A stretch of DNA of 64,000 bases, from the NCBI GenBank assembly GCA_003150515.1, contig QALW01000044.1:1-64000 (forward strand), read 5' to 3'. Source of the stretch: Selenomonadales bacterium (GTDB lineage Bacteria; Bacillota; Clostridia; Christensenellales; QALW01). Within the stretch, counting starts at the first letter, position 1; each line of letters starts with the position of its first letter. The notes below the pieces were generated by a model that made no database searches, was not told the DNA's origin, and saw only the letters and a program-made list of their open reading frames with translations. Shown in pieces: positions 1-9,100 of this stretch. Made by a program: the position numbers and the translations under genes.

Positions 1-104
1 GGCCAGGCGGCCCGCGCAATGGGGGGCTTTAGGCCCCCATTGCGCGGGCCGCCTGCTTTTGGCGCCCGTAAGGGCGCCAAAAGGGCGCGCCGCCCCCCTG
101 GCCC
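1..104. repeat. GC-rich double-hairpin intergenic element (cut by window edge)
   Basis: Two perfect hairpins lie back to back. The first has 21-bp arms (5-25 with 34-54) around an 8-nt loop (gctttagg). The second has 12-bp arms (56-67 with 72-83) around gtaa. GGCC at 1-4 can also pair with GGCC at 100-103 and close both into one structure. It resembles the other multi-hairpin mosaics of this window in having perfect arms, but it lacks their AATAATG linker and CATGTCC loop. The left end may continue outside the window. It could also serve as a terminator for a gene upstream, although no T-tract follows. Confidence 0.6.
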
Positions 105-137
105 TATAATTGCTTAAGCGCTTTTAAAATTCTTAAA

Positions 138-467
138 TCAGGATTTATCTATGCCCAGAAGAAGCCGGACAGCATGCTGCATCTCTGGCTTTTTTCTATA
201 CTGGGCTATAACCAGCTCTTCTTCTCTAGAAAGCCCTCTTTCCTGAGAGCGCTCTCCATCCTTAATGTGTATATCCAGCAGTTCGTTTGGTTCCACTCCA
301 AGGACGTTGCAAATGGAAGAGAGAATGTCCACGTCGGGACGATTAAGGCCCTGTTCCCAATTGGATACGCGGGCGTTGCTCATGCCGATAAGCTGAGCAA
401 ATTCCTTTTGGCTCAGCCCTCGCTGCTCTCTGAATTTTCTTATGCGCGCGCCTATTTCGTATTTCAT
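138..467 (-). CDS. XRE-family helix-turn-helix transcriptional regulator
   Basis: This 109-aa protein begins with a Cro/CI-type HTH (about residues 3-60; core LSQKEFAQLIGMSNARVSNW) followed by a short charged C-terminal tail. I chose the ATG at 467 because GAGGTGG lies 5-6 nt upstream; an in-frame ATG five codons earlier would overlap that site. It probably binds DNA as a dimer in the cytoplasm. Its promoter (TTGACT, 16 nt, TATAAT on the minus strand) faces away from a second, smaller HTH gene, so the two regulators share a 130-bp intergenic region with an inverted repeat. The target is unknown; auto-regulation is the simplest guess. Confidence 0.85.
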   Translation of the reverse strand: MKYEIGARIRKFREQRGLSQKEFAQLIGMSNARVSNWEQGLNRPDVDILSSICNVLGVEPNELLDIHIKDGERSQERGLSREEELVIAQYRKKPEMQHAVRLLLGIDKS

Positions 468-494
468 AAAAAACCACCTCATTTATTTCTTTAT

Positions 495-522
495 ATTATA
501 CTGCGTAATTTATTAAAGTCAA
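495..522 (-). promoter_or_regulatory. Sigma-70-type promoter of the XRE gene
   Basis: Read on the minus strand: TTGACT (522-517), a 16-nt spacer, then TATAAT (500-495). The ATG at 467 lies about 28 nt downstream of the -10. Confidence 0.65.
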
Positions 523-544
523 TTTTCAAAAAATCAAAAACTTC

Positions 545-573
545 TTGACTATAAAGAATTCCTGTGATAATAT
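545..573 (+). promoter_or_regulatory. Sigma-70-type promoter of the small HTH gene
   Basis: TTGACT (545-550), a 17-nt spacer, then TAATAT (568-573). It is divergent from the XRE promoter. Confidence 0.55.
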
Positions 574-597
574 TCAATTAATCAAGAAATTCTTTAT
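551..597. promoter_or_regulatory. Candidate operator: 10-bp perfect inverted repeat
   Basis: ATAAAGAATT at 551-560 is repeated as its exact reverse complement at 588-597. The left arm sits inside the -35/-10 spacer of the plus-strand promoter and the right arm just before its ribosome binding site. That position suits repression by one of the two flanking HTH proteins. This is inferred from position only. Confidence 0.45.
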
Positions 598-613
598 TAA
601 AGGAGGGAGAAGC

Positions 614-817
614 TTGAAGGTATACGCGAGGATACGCAGTTATATTGACCAGCACGGCATAGACGCGGACGCCGTCGCGTATAAGGCGGGCATACCTCCG
701 GCTGTATTTAAAAAAATGCTCCATGGCCGGCGCACAATATATTCGGATGAATATAAAGCTATTTGCGAGGCGCTGGATGTTGGCGCGGAAACTTTTTTAG
801 ATATTAAATTAGCCTAG
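614..817 (+). CDS. Small HTH (XRE-like) DNA-binding protein
   Basis: This 67-aa protein is almost entirely one XRE-type helix-turn-helix (VAYKAGIPPAVFKKMLHGRR is the likely helix pair). I chose the TTG at 614 because AGGAGGG lies at 601-607 at good spacing. An upstream in-frame ATG at 545 would put the promoter inside the gene. It has no effector domain, so it is either a minimal repressor/co-regulator or an antirepressor. It is transcribed away from the 109-aa XRE protein and towards the vWA gene. Confidence 0.7.
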   Translation: MKVYARIRSYIDQHGIDADAVAYKAGIPPAVFKKMLHGRRTIYSDEYKAICEALDVGAETFLDIKLA

Positions 818-853
818 ATAATACTCTGATTGTATCATCTAATCTCATTTGCT

Positions 854-893
854 GCATATTGTGAATATGTAATGCATATTGTGTATATGTCAA
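854..893. promoter_or_regulatory. Two 20-bp direct repeats, each with an internal dyad
   Basis: GCATATTGTGAATATGTAAT (854-873) is followed directly by GCATATTGTGTATATGTCAA (874-893). Each contains the dyad CATAT...ATATG. Two helical turns of spacing between like half-sites looks like a tandem dimer-binding operator. It lies about 90 bp upstream of the vWA gene and just after the small HTH gene. Confidence 0.5.
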
Positions 894-980
894 TATTTTA
901 ATTTTATCTTTTATCCGAAGAAAAATCCAGCCATATGGATTTTCTTTATATTATAATTTTAGGAGGTAAATTATATTAAA

Positions 981-2510
981 ATGCACAGAAAAATAACATT
1001 TGCAGTATTGACGGTACTTCTGCTGATTGTTTTGCCCTTTTCTGCTTTAGGCAAGCAGGATTGGTCGATATCTAAAAGCAAGACGGCGGACAGAGAATTT
1101 TTGGATGAGGATTATAGAGCGAAGGTAACTCTTTCATTGCCGGCCGGCGAAGAAGTTTTGGTGAGCGATATAGTTTTTGTGCTGGATAAATCCACCAGCG
1201 CGGATGTAGAAGAAGAAATTATAAACCTGCTGGCCTCTCTTAAAGAACATGTTGAAGATACGGACGCCAAGGTAAAGGCAGGCGTTGTTATATTTAACAA
1301 GCAAGCCAATGTTACCTGCGAGCTTACAGATATTGAGACGGGCTATGAGGCCATTGCGGAGGGAATCAGGGCGGATATAAGCAGCGGCACCAATACCCAC
1401 GCGGGCCTGCTGGCGGGCAAGAAAATGCTGGATGAGGACGCTGAGGTTTCCAGTGAGCGCAAATATTTAATTTTTATCAGCGACGCTATAACCTACATAT
1501 TTAATGAAAACCCAACGGCCATACCTTCGCAGTTTGAAGAAAACGCTGTTTTTGCCGGACCGGACGCCTGGGCCAATAAATATGAAAACAATAATCCGCC
1601 TGCGGACTGGGATGCATATCTGGCGGCGGCAGGCGAACAGATTGCTCAGGACGGCGGAGAATTTGAAGTAAGCTACGGCGGGCAGGAGCCCTTTATTCCT
1701 TATAACGAGCGGATGGAACATGCTATGAGCGTGGATAGGGCGCTCTATGAAACGGCTCAGGCGTATAAAAGCGCGCAGCAAGCCGGATACAATTGCTATG
1801 CCTTGACGGCGGATACCACTTCGGGGACCGCTTCGCAGTATCTTTGGGGCCCCTCTTTTATGGAATACCTTGCGCAGGGCAGGGAGGTTTCCTTTGACGG
1901 CATATACAGGGACGTAATATATCTTTTGGACGCGGGCAGCACGGTGATAGATATAATAGGGCAGGGCGAAAGCTTTGAAAAGGACGGCTCATTAATGGAG
2001 GAAGCATATGATTTCCGCTTTATAAGCAGCGCGGAGGAGCTTAAGCTGACCGTTGGAGGGGAAGAATATGCAACGGTCGCGCTGGGCCCAAATGAATATG
2101 CTTTTGGCCAGCCCAACCAGGAAGAGATTTATCCTTTTGTGCTTAAATATTATCCTGAGGGGACTTCAACAGAACCGCGCGAGCATTTTGTATGGGAAAT
2201 CAACGTGCCTGTGGATATAGCAAGACGGGTAAGCCTCACTTATACTGTGGAACTGACTAATCCTCAGACCGAGCAGGGGCTGTATACCAAGCTTTATACT
2301 AATGAAGAAGCCGTTGTCTATCCGGTGGATTCTTACGGCAACAAGGGGGAAGGGGAATATTTTGAGAGACCGGCTCTTGCCTATAAGGTTCAGCCTAAGG
2401 ACGACGAACACCCGACCGGCGATATCGCGCCTGCGATATTTGCAGGAGGGCTGGCGTTATGCGCGGCTGCGGCTGTTATTATAAGGGCAGTTAAAACCAG
2501 ACGCGAATAA
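981..2510 (+). CDS. Exported, membrane-anchored von Willebrand factor A (vWA) domain protein
   Basis: This 509-aa protein has an N-terminal signal peptide (about residues 1-24) and a vWA domain whose MIDAS motif reads DKSTS (near residue 69). A C-terminal hydrophobic helix (about 480-500) is followed by a short basic tail, so the body faces outside the cell. There is no LPXTG motif; anchoring is by the helix. AGGAGGT lies upstream of the ATG. The MIDAS implies divalent-metal-dependent ligand binding; the ligand is unknown. It stands alone between the HTH pair and oriC. A tandem operator-like repeat lies upstream and a hairpin downstream. Confidence 0.8.
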   Translation: MHRKITFAVLTVLLLIVLPFSALGKQDWSISKSKTADREFLDEDYRAKVTLSLPAGEEVLVSDIVFVLDKSTSADVEEEIINLLASLKEHVEDTDAKVKAGVVIFNKQANVTCELTDIETGYEAIAEGIRADISSGTNTHAGLLAGKKMLDEDAEVSSERKYLIFISDAITYIFNENPTAIPSQFEENAVFAGPDAWANKYENNNPPADWDAYLAAAGEQIAQDGGEFEVSYGGQEPFIPYNERMEHAMSVDRALYETAQAYKSAQQAGYNCYALTADTTSGTASQYLWGPSFMEYLAQGREVSFDGIYRDVIYLLDAGSTVIDIIGQGESFEKDGSLMEEAYDFRFISSAEELKLTVGGEEYATVALGPNEYAFGQPNQEEIYPFVLKYYPEGTSTEPREHFVWEINVPVDIARRVSLTYTVELTNPQTEQGLYTKLYTNEEAVVYPVDSYGNKGEGEYFERPALAYKVQPKDDEHPTGDIAPAIFAGGLALCAAAAVIIRAVKTRRE

Positions 2511-2564
2511 AAACGCCTATGCGGAACCGAGACAGATAGAATAGAGATTAAATACAATGGGAGT

Positions 2565-2613
2565 ACAATGCGTTTTTGCGGAAGCTCTTCTCTTCTGCGG
2601 GCGCATTGTGCTT
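2565..2613 (+). terminator. Probable terminator after the vWA gene
   Basis: ACAATGCG (2565-2572) pairs with CGCATTGT (2602-2609). An inner GCGGAAG/CTTCTGC stem has one wobble pair. The sequence gcttttatt follows. The T-run is short, so termination strength is uncertain. Confidence 0.5.
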
Positions 2614-2819
2614 TTATTGCATTGTCTGAAATAAGATTATCAGCTTAAAAACAAGCCGGCCTGTTTAGAGGCAGGGCGGTTTATTTGATTTGCTGAAAAA
2701 TATCTTTGTCTGCGGCGATATATTCAGCGTTTAAAGCAGCGCTGTTTGGAATATGCGGCAGTATATTGCATAAGTTGAATAGTATGCGCGCGGAGCGGGA
2801 CATACTATATTTGGACATA

Positions 2820-3130
2820 ACCATTTATTCCCTGTAAAAACCTGTGTGTAATTTTTCAAAACCCAAAAAATTTTAAAAAAAATCAGAAAAAAACGCAAAA
2901 ATCTATTGCTTATCCACAGGTTTTTTGGTATTATTTAATGTGCCGTCAGCGTTGAAAGCAGGGCTGCGGAATTTATAGCTTCAGTCTTAAAAGCTTGAGA
3001 ATAAACTGAAATCGCCCGTGTAAAGGCGGTTTTGGCCATTTAATGCAGGAAAGAGAATCTAGGGGTTGTACGTTTTGCATGGCAATCATACATCATATAG
3101 AATTATCAACAGCCTGTGGATAAGTTTTGA
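2820..3130. other. oriC: Candidate replication origin (oriC) upstream of dnaA
   Basis: DnaA-box consensus TTATCCACA occurs at 2910-2918 (plus) and as TGTGGATAA at 3115-3123 (minus). A one-mismatch TTATCAACA is at 3103-3111 and a weaker match lies near 2843-2851. An A/T-tract region (about 2852-2905) between them could be the unwinding element. The position directly upstream of dnaA is typical for Bacillota. GC skew, which would settle it, was not computed. The preceding stretch 2614-2820 holds one imperfect hairpin (about 2652-2680) and nothing else I can name. Confidence 0.65.
2906..2934 (+). promoter_or_regulatory. dnaA promoter overlapping a DnaA box
   Basis: TTGCTT (2906-2911), a 17-nt spacer, then TATTAT (2929-2934). 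The consensus DnaA box 2910-2918 overlaps the -35 and spacer, so DnaA bound there would compete with RNA polymerase. The leader to the ATG is about 240 nt and carries the other DnaA boxes. Confidence 0.55.
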
Positions 3131-3183
3131 GCTATAAATTGTAATATTATTTCATTTAAAATTCTTATGGGGGTTGGCTGGTT

Positions 3184-4509
3184 ATGCAGGACGCAAGTGA
3201 AATCTGGACAAAGGTATCTGCCGTATTAAAAGAGACAAAGGAGATTTCCAGCCTGGCATATACTACTTGGCTTGCGTCTATAAAGCCGGCGCTTTTCCGG
3301 AGCGACTGTCTTTATCTGGTTGTGCCTTCTGCGCTGCACCGCAATCATATTGTGGGCAACAGCAATTATAAGATATATATAAATACCGCGCTTAACATGG
3401 TGACGGGCAAGGAATGCTCGGTTGAACTAATTCTGGAGGGGGAGCTCAAGGACGTTATGCAGAGCGCCGTCCAGCCCAATAAATGGCCTATGCTTAACGA
3501 CAAATACACCTTCGAGACCTTTGTTATAGGCCCGAGCAATCAATTTGCCCAGGCGGCGGCGCTGAGCGTGGCCGAGGCGCCCGCCACGCAGAACAACCCG
3601 CTTTTCATTTACGGCGGCGTCGGCTTAGGCAAGACGCATTTAATGCACGCTATAGGCAATTATGTGCTGGAGCAGAATCCGGCCGTCCGCGTTTTATATA
3701 CCACCTGTGAAAAATACACCAATGAATACATAGATTCAATTCCCAAGAACCGCGTGGCCGCCTTCAGGGAGCATTACCGCAACAACGTGGATATTCTGAT
3801 GATAGACGATATTCAGTTTCTCACCCGCAAGGAGCGCATACAGGAGGAATTCTTTCATAATATTAACGAATTGGTATCTGCCAATAAGCAGATTATTATA
3901 ACCAGCGACCGTCCGCCGCGGGATATAGCCACGCTGGAGGACAGGCTGCGCTCCCGCTTTGAGGGGGGGCTGATTGTGGATATAACTCCGCCTGATTTGG
4001 AGACCAGAGTGGCAATACTGCGCCTTAAGGCGGAAGCTTTCGGAGCGCTGATGGATAACGAATTGTTATTCTATATTGCCGAGCGGGCCAGCGATAACGT
4101 GCGCGAGCTGGAAGGCTCCTTAAAGCGGGTTATAGCCTATTCCAGCATTATGGGGCAGGAGATTACCTTTGAATTGGTTTCGGAGGCTCTAAAGGATTAT
4201 AATGCCGTTCAGCAGCGTACTCTGACCGTGGACAAGATTATGGAGACCGTGGCGGAATATTACGGGGTGGAAGTGGAAGAATTGACGGGCAAGAAGCGGG
4301 ACGCGGCCATAGTTATGCCCCGGCATATAGCTATGTATCTCTGCCGGGAGCATACCGACCTTTCCTTTCCCAGAATAGGGGATGAATTTGGCGGGAGAGA
4401 CCATTCTACCGTTATTAACGGCATAGGCAAGATTCATCAGGCGCTTAAGACTGATCCTAAAATTAAAACTTATGTTGAGGATATAGAACGCCGGCTTCAG
4501 GGCGTTTGA
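3184..4509 (+). CDS. dnaA: Chromosomal replication initiator protein DnaA
   Basis: This 441-aa protein has the normal DnaA plan: domain I (about 1-85), a short linker, an AAA+ ATPase with Walker A GGVGLGKTH (about residue 143) and Walker B ILMIDDIQF, and the C-terminal DNA-binding domain with the signature GGRDHSTVINGI. It binds DnaA boxes as an ATP-form filament and opens the origin. The usual dnaN-recF neighbours are absent: the next gene is dapL on the other strand, beyond a large inverted repeat. DnaA boxes in its own promoter region suggest auto-regulation. Confidence 0.97.
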   Translation: MQDASEIWTKVSAVLKETKEISSLAYTTWLASIKPALFRSDCLYLVVPSALHRNHIVGNSNYKIYINTALNMVTGKECSVELILEGELKDVMQSAVQPNKWPMLNDKYTFETFVIGPSNQFAQAAALSVAEAPATQNNPLFIYGGVGLGKTHLMHAIGNYVLEQNPAVRVLYTTCEKYTNEYIDSIPKNRVAAFREHYRNNVDILMIDDIQFLTRKERIQEEFFHNINELVSANKQIIITSDRPPRDIATLEDRLRSRFEGGLIVDITPPDLETRVAILRLKAEAFGALMDNELLFYIAERASDNVRELEGSLKRVIAYSSIMGQEITFELVSEALKDYNAVQQRTLTVDKIMETVAEYYGVEVEELTGKKRDAAIVMPRHIAMYLCREHTDLSFPRIGDEFGGRDHSTVINGIGKIHQALKTDPKIKTYVEDIERRLQGV

Positions 4510-4539
4510 TTATAGAGCGCCCTTTGAAAGACGGGGGCG

Positions 4540-4669
4540 CATAACAGGGGGCAAAGCCCTAAATCCCGGCGGCGTTTCGCAGGCGCAGCCTGCGCGGCCA
4601 AGCGAATGCTTGGCCGGCGGCCCTTGGCCGCAAACGCCGCCGGGATTTAGGGCTTTGCCCCCTGTTATG
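4540..4669. repeat. 38-bp perfect inverted repeat enclosing three hairpins
   Basis: The arms 4540-4577 and 4632-4669 are exact reverse complements over 38 bp. Between them lie three small hairpins (CGCAGGC/GCCTGCG, CGGCCAAGC/GCTTGGCCG, GCGGCC/GGCCGC), so a single strand would fold into a clover-leaf. It fills the gap between the convergent dnaA and dapL genes and could act as a two-way terminator, but there is no T-tract and the arm is far longer than termination needs. Confidence 0.8.
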
Positions 4670-4696
4670 AATTTCACCGGCAATATATTTTTATAA

Positions 4697-5881
4697 TTAC
4701 AGCAGCTTTTTAAGCCGTTCCGCGGCTTCCAGAGTGCTTTCATGGCTGCCGAAGGCAGTGAGGCGGAAATAGCCCTCTCCGTTCTTGCCGAAGCCTTCGC
4801 CGGGAGTGCCGGCAATCTGGGCATTTTCAAGCAGATAGTCGAAGAATTCCCACGAGCCCATATTATTGGGGCAGCGCATCCAGATATAGGGGGAATTTTC
4901 TCCGCCTGTAAACCATATATTCTTGGAGCGCAGACAATCGGCTATTATACGGGCGTTTTGCTTATAATAGCTGATATTTTCGGCAATCTGGCGCTGCCCT
5001 TGGGCGGAAAAGACGGCTGCGGCGCCCTTTTGAACTATATATGAGACGCCGTTGAATTTGGTGGTCTGCCGGCGCAGCCAGAGCTTATTTATACTTACGC
5101 CCTCCCTTTTAAGTTCCAGCGGAATAATGGTATAGCCGCAGCGGGTGCCCGTGAAGCCGGCGGTCTTTGAGAGGGAGCAGATTTCTATTGCGCATTTGCG
5201 CGCGCCCTCTATTTCATATATGGAACGGGGCAGATCCCCCTCTACAAAGGCTTCGTAGGCGGCGTCAAACAGGATTATGGCATCTCGGGAGAGGGCGTAA
5301 TCCACCCAGGCTTTAAGCTGCTCATGGTTATAGACCGCGCCCGTTGGATTGTTGGGAGAACAGAGATATATTATATCCGCATCAATGGATTGATCGGGCA
5401 GGGGCAAAAAGCCGTTCTGGCCGTTGGCGTCTATATAGTTTACCTTTCTGCCGTCCATTATGTTTACGTCCACATATGCGGGATAGACCGGATCGGGAAT
5501 AAGAGCTGCGTTGGAACGCTCGAAGAGATCCAGAATATTGCCCAGGTCGCTTTTTGCGCCGTCGCTTATGAAAATTTCCGCGTCCGCAAGGATTACTCCC
5601 CGGCGGCTGTAATAATCCTTTATTCCGCTTTTTAAAAACTCATAGCCGTAGGCCTGGGCGTCGGGGCCGTAGCCATGGAAGGTTTCTTTGCGCCCCATAT
5701 CCTCTACAGCCTGAGACAGCGCTTCAATTACTGCGGGGCATAAGGGACGGGTTACGTCTCCTATGCTGAGCTTTATGACGTTTGCATCCGGATGGGCTGA
5801 TTTATACTCGGCAATTTTTCTGCCCGTTTCAGCGAAGAGATAGCTGTCCTTTACGTCAAGATAGTGCTTATTGATTTTCAT
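4697..5881 (-). CDS. dapL: LL-diaminopimelate aminotransferase
   Basis: This 394-aa fold-type I PLP enzyme converts tetrahydrodipicolinate and glutamate to LL-diaminopimelate in one step, bypassing the succinylase/acetylase routes to lysine and peptidoglycan. Visible signatures are SIGDVTRPL at the N-terminus, FHGYGPDAQAYG, CSPNNPTGAV, and the PLP-lysine motif SLSKTAGFTGTRCGY. GGAG lies upstream of the ATG. It lies downstream of the carB-dapF frame on the same strand, and the DapF part performs the next step (LL- to meso-DAP). The 300-bp gap between them carries repeat structures, so co-transcription is uncertain. Confidence 0.95.
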   Translation of the reverse strand: MKINKHYLDVKDSYLFAETGRKIAEYKSAHPDANVIKLSIGDVTRPLCPAVIEALSQAVEDMGRKETFHGYGPDAQAYGYEFLKSGIKDYYSRRGVILADAEIFISDGAKSDLGNILDLFERSNAALIPDPVYPAYVDVNIMDGRKVNYIDANGQNGFLPLPDQSIDADIIYLCSPNNPTGAVYNHEQLKAWVDYALSRDAIILFDAAYEAFVEGDLPRSIYEIEGARKCAIEICSLSKTAGFTGTRCGYTIIPLELKREGVSINKLWLRRQTTKFNGVSYIVQKGAAAVFSAQGQRQIAENISYYKQNARIIADCLRSKNIWFTGGENSPYIWMRCPNNMGSWEFFDYLLENAQIAGTPGEGFGKNGEGYFRLTAFGSHESTLEAAERLKKLL

Positions 5882-5927
5882 ATGTAGCTCCTTTCGAATT
5901 TAAGATTTTTAAGCCAAGGGGGGCGCC

Positions 5928-5951
5928 CCGCCCTTTAAAGGAGGGCGCGTT
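5928..5951 (-). repeat. Short palindromic repeat (CTCCTTTAAAGGG family)
   Basis: Reverse complement of the recurring core CTCCTTTAAAGGGCGGGGC. Related copies lie at 31726, 45973 and 58195; partial ones at 25286, 39510 and 41997. Confidence 0.6.
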
Positions 5952-6002
5952 CCCGGCGTATAGGTTTTATTGTTTCTTCAGCGGCGGCCGGCTTTTACAA
6001 TC

Positions 6003-6086
6003 TTAAGCGGCTTTTGGAGCCGCGCCCGGCCCCCGCGGCGCACATTCTGCGCGCCGCGGGGGCATTTATACAACCCCGCCCGCGCC
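6003..6086 (+). repeat. Multi-hairpin mosaic element (ATTTATA exit, TTTTGGA loop)
   Basis: Hairpin GCGGC/GCCGC (6007-6023) has the 7-nt loop ttttgga, nearly the same loop as in the element at 50961 (ctttgga). It is followed by a 12-bp hairpin, CCCCCGCGGCGC (6030-6041) with its complement (6051-6062), and by the end motif atttatacaa-ccccgcccgcgcccc. The stems share no sequence with the other copies. The rest of the gap 5882-6184 contains another GGC/GCC hairpin with a ttttgga loop near 6093-6107 and no gene. Confidence 0.6.
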
Positions 6087-6184
6087 CCGAGCGGCGCTTT
6101 TGGAGCCCCGGGGGGCTGAAAGCGGCTCCCGGCCGGGCGCCTGCATAATAAGATTCTCCGAGGCCTTTAGAGCCCTTCCGCAGC

Positions 6185-9100
6185 TTAAATTATTACTGTG
6201 CCGTCAAACACCTTTACGGCGTTGCCCGTCATATATACTTCGCCGGTATCGGTATATCTTATTTTAAGCTCTCCGCCCAGCAGCTTGACGGTTATATCCG
6301 CGTTTTTATCGCAGAAACCGTTTTCCACGGCGGCCACCGCCGCCGCGCAGGCGCCTGTGCCGCAGGCCCAGGTCTCGCCGCTGCCCCGTTCCCAGACGCG
6401 CATTTTGAGAGTGGAACGGTCTATTACCTGAATAAATTCGGCGTTTACCCGTTCGGGGAAGAGCTCGTCATGCTCAAACTGAGGCCCGATTTTTTCCAGG
6501 GGGAAGAAATCTACGCTGTCCACAAATACTACGCAGTGCGGATTGCCCATGGAAACGCAGGTAATATCATAATCCTCTCCTCCTATATTAACCCTGCGGC
6601 CTATAATTTTATCTCCCTCCAGCTTTACGGGGATATTTTCAGGCCGGAGCTCGGCCGCTCCCATATTTACCTGAGCCGAGGTGGCCACGCCGTTCTGGGC
6701 GTATACCCTTATGCTCTTGATGCCCGAAAGGGTTTCAAGAGTCATAACCTCTTTATTGACCATTCTGTTATCAAACAGATATTTGGCCACGCAGCGGGAA
6801 GCGTTGCCGCACATTTTGCCTTCGCTGCCGTCCAGATTGAACATTCGCATTTTGGCGTCCGCCTTGGATGAGGGGCATATAAGCACTACTCCGTCGCCGC
6901 CTACTCCGAAATGCCTGTCGGCCAGGCGTATGCTGAGCCCCTCGGGATTGTCTATGCGCTGCTCAAAGGCGTTAAAATAAATATAGTCGTTGCCGCAGCC
7001 GTGCATTTTGGTGAATTTAAGCTGGGTGCGCTTTGTGCGCATATGATTGATGTCCACCAATTCAAAATTCATCTCCGAATAGCGGCTCTTTATGCTGTCC
7101 GCTACGGCGTGGGCCGTATCAATGGAGGTCAGGCAGGGGATGCTGCGTTCTACCGCCTTGCGCCGGATTTTAACGCTGTCTCTGCCGGGCAGGCGGCCCT
7201 TGGCGCTGGTGGAGATGAGATAGTCTATTTTGCCGCTCTCAATAAGGGTGAGAGTGTTGACGTCGCTTTCGTGGATTTTGCTGACTATTTCAGCCTCCAT
7301 GCCCGAGGCGCTTATAATGCGGGCCGTGCCGGCCGTCGCGTACAGCTTAAAGCCCAAATCATAGAATTTCTTGGCTACGGCGGCTATTTCCTGCTTGTCC
7401 GAATCGCGCACGGACAGGAACACGCCCTTTTTGGAGGAGCTTACCGCCTTGCGCAGCTTATAGCCGGCCGCTATAAGCCCTTTATAAAGCGCTTCCTCTA
7501 AAGTTCCCGCAAGGCCCAGCACTTCGCCCGTGGATTTCATCTCGGGCCCCAGATGGCTGTCCACATTGGCCAGCTTTTCAAAGGAGAATATGGGCACCTT
7601 GACGGCGAAATATGCGCCCTGGGGATAGAGGCCCGTGCCGTAGCCCATATCGTAGAGCTTTTCGCCCAGCATGGCGCGGGTGGCCAGCGCCACCATGGGC
7701 ACGCCCGTAACCTTGCTTATATAGGGCACAGTCCGGGAGGAGCGGGGATTAACCTCTATAACATAGAGCTGCTCGTTATATATTACATATTGGATGTTTA
7801 TAAGCCCTTTTGTATTAAGAGCCAGGGCCAGGCGGCGGGTGCAGTCCACAATGCGGCTGACCATGCGGTCGCTGAGATTATAGGCGGGATATACGCTTAT
7901 GGAATCGCCCGAATGCACGCCCGCCCGCTCTATATGCTCCATTATGCCGGGAATGAGCACGTCCTCTCCGTCGCATATGCCGTCCACTTCTATTTCCAGC
8001 CCCATGAGATATTTATCTATGAGCACCGGGTTTTCTATGCCCTGAGAGAGAATAATCTGCATATATTCCTTAACGTCCGAATCGTTAAAGGCGATAATCA
8101 TATTCTGGCCGCCCAGCACATAGGAGGGACGTAGCAGCACGGGATAGCCAATCTCAGCGGCTACTGCCAGGGCGGAGGAGGCGTCCTTGACAGAATGCCC
8201 CTGGGGACGCTTAATATTCAATTCCTCCAAAAGAGCGTCAAATCGCTCGCGGTCCTCGGCGCGGTCTATGCTGTCCGCACTGGTGCCCAGAATGTTTTCC
8301 CCGCGCTCAGAGAGGAATTTGGTCAGCTTGATGGCCGTCTGGCCGCCGAAGGCCACCACTACTCCCCAGGGCTTTTCTGTTTCCAGCACGTTGCGCACGT
8401 CCTCGGGCGTGAGAGGCTCGAAATAAAGCCGGTCGGCCGTATCAAAGTCTGTGGAAACCGTTTCGGGATTGTTATTGACTATAACCACCTCAAAGCCGGC
8501 GTTTTTAAGCGCCCAGACGCAGTGCACGGAGGCGTAGTCGAATTCTATGCCCTGGCCTATGCGTATGGGGCCCGAACCGAATACAATTACCGTCCGCTTG
8601 CGTTCGGGCAGCTCCTGGATAAATTCCGCGGCCTCGTTCTCCTCTTCAAAGGAGGAATAGAAATAGGGAGTCTGGGCGCTGAATTCGGCCGCGCAGGTAT
8701 CCACCATCTTGAATACCGCCGTCGCGGGCTCTTCCACCTTGCGCCCCGAAAATTCCTCTATGGCCGCGTCTAAAAAGCCCATGCGCTTGGCGGATAGATA
8801 AAGCTGCTGGTCAAAGCCCTGCTTAAGGGCGTTTTCCATATCTATAATATTCTGAATTTTATAAAGGAACCATAAATCTATTTTAGTTAAAGCGTGGATT
8901 TCCTGCGGGGAAGCGCCCTTTCGCAGCGCGTCGGCCACTATGAACAGGCGCTCGTCGGTTGTTTCGGTCAGGCGCGTTAAGGCTTCCTCGCGGGGAAAAT
9001 CATATTTGGGGGAATAAAGGCTCTTAAGGCCGATTTCGGCCCCTCTGACCGCCTTGAGCAAAGCCTCTTCAAATGTGGCGCCTATGGCCATAACTTCGCC

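Noticed and set aside
6911..7501. Long plus-strand ORFs opposite carB (also at 7553, 8195 and 6470)
   Set aside because: They lie antisense to a well-supported enzyme, lack ribosome binding sites and resemble no protein family; they arise from codon bias of the true frame.
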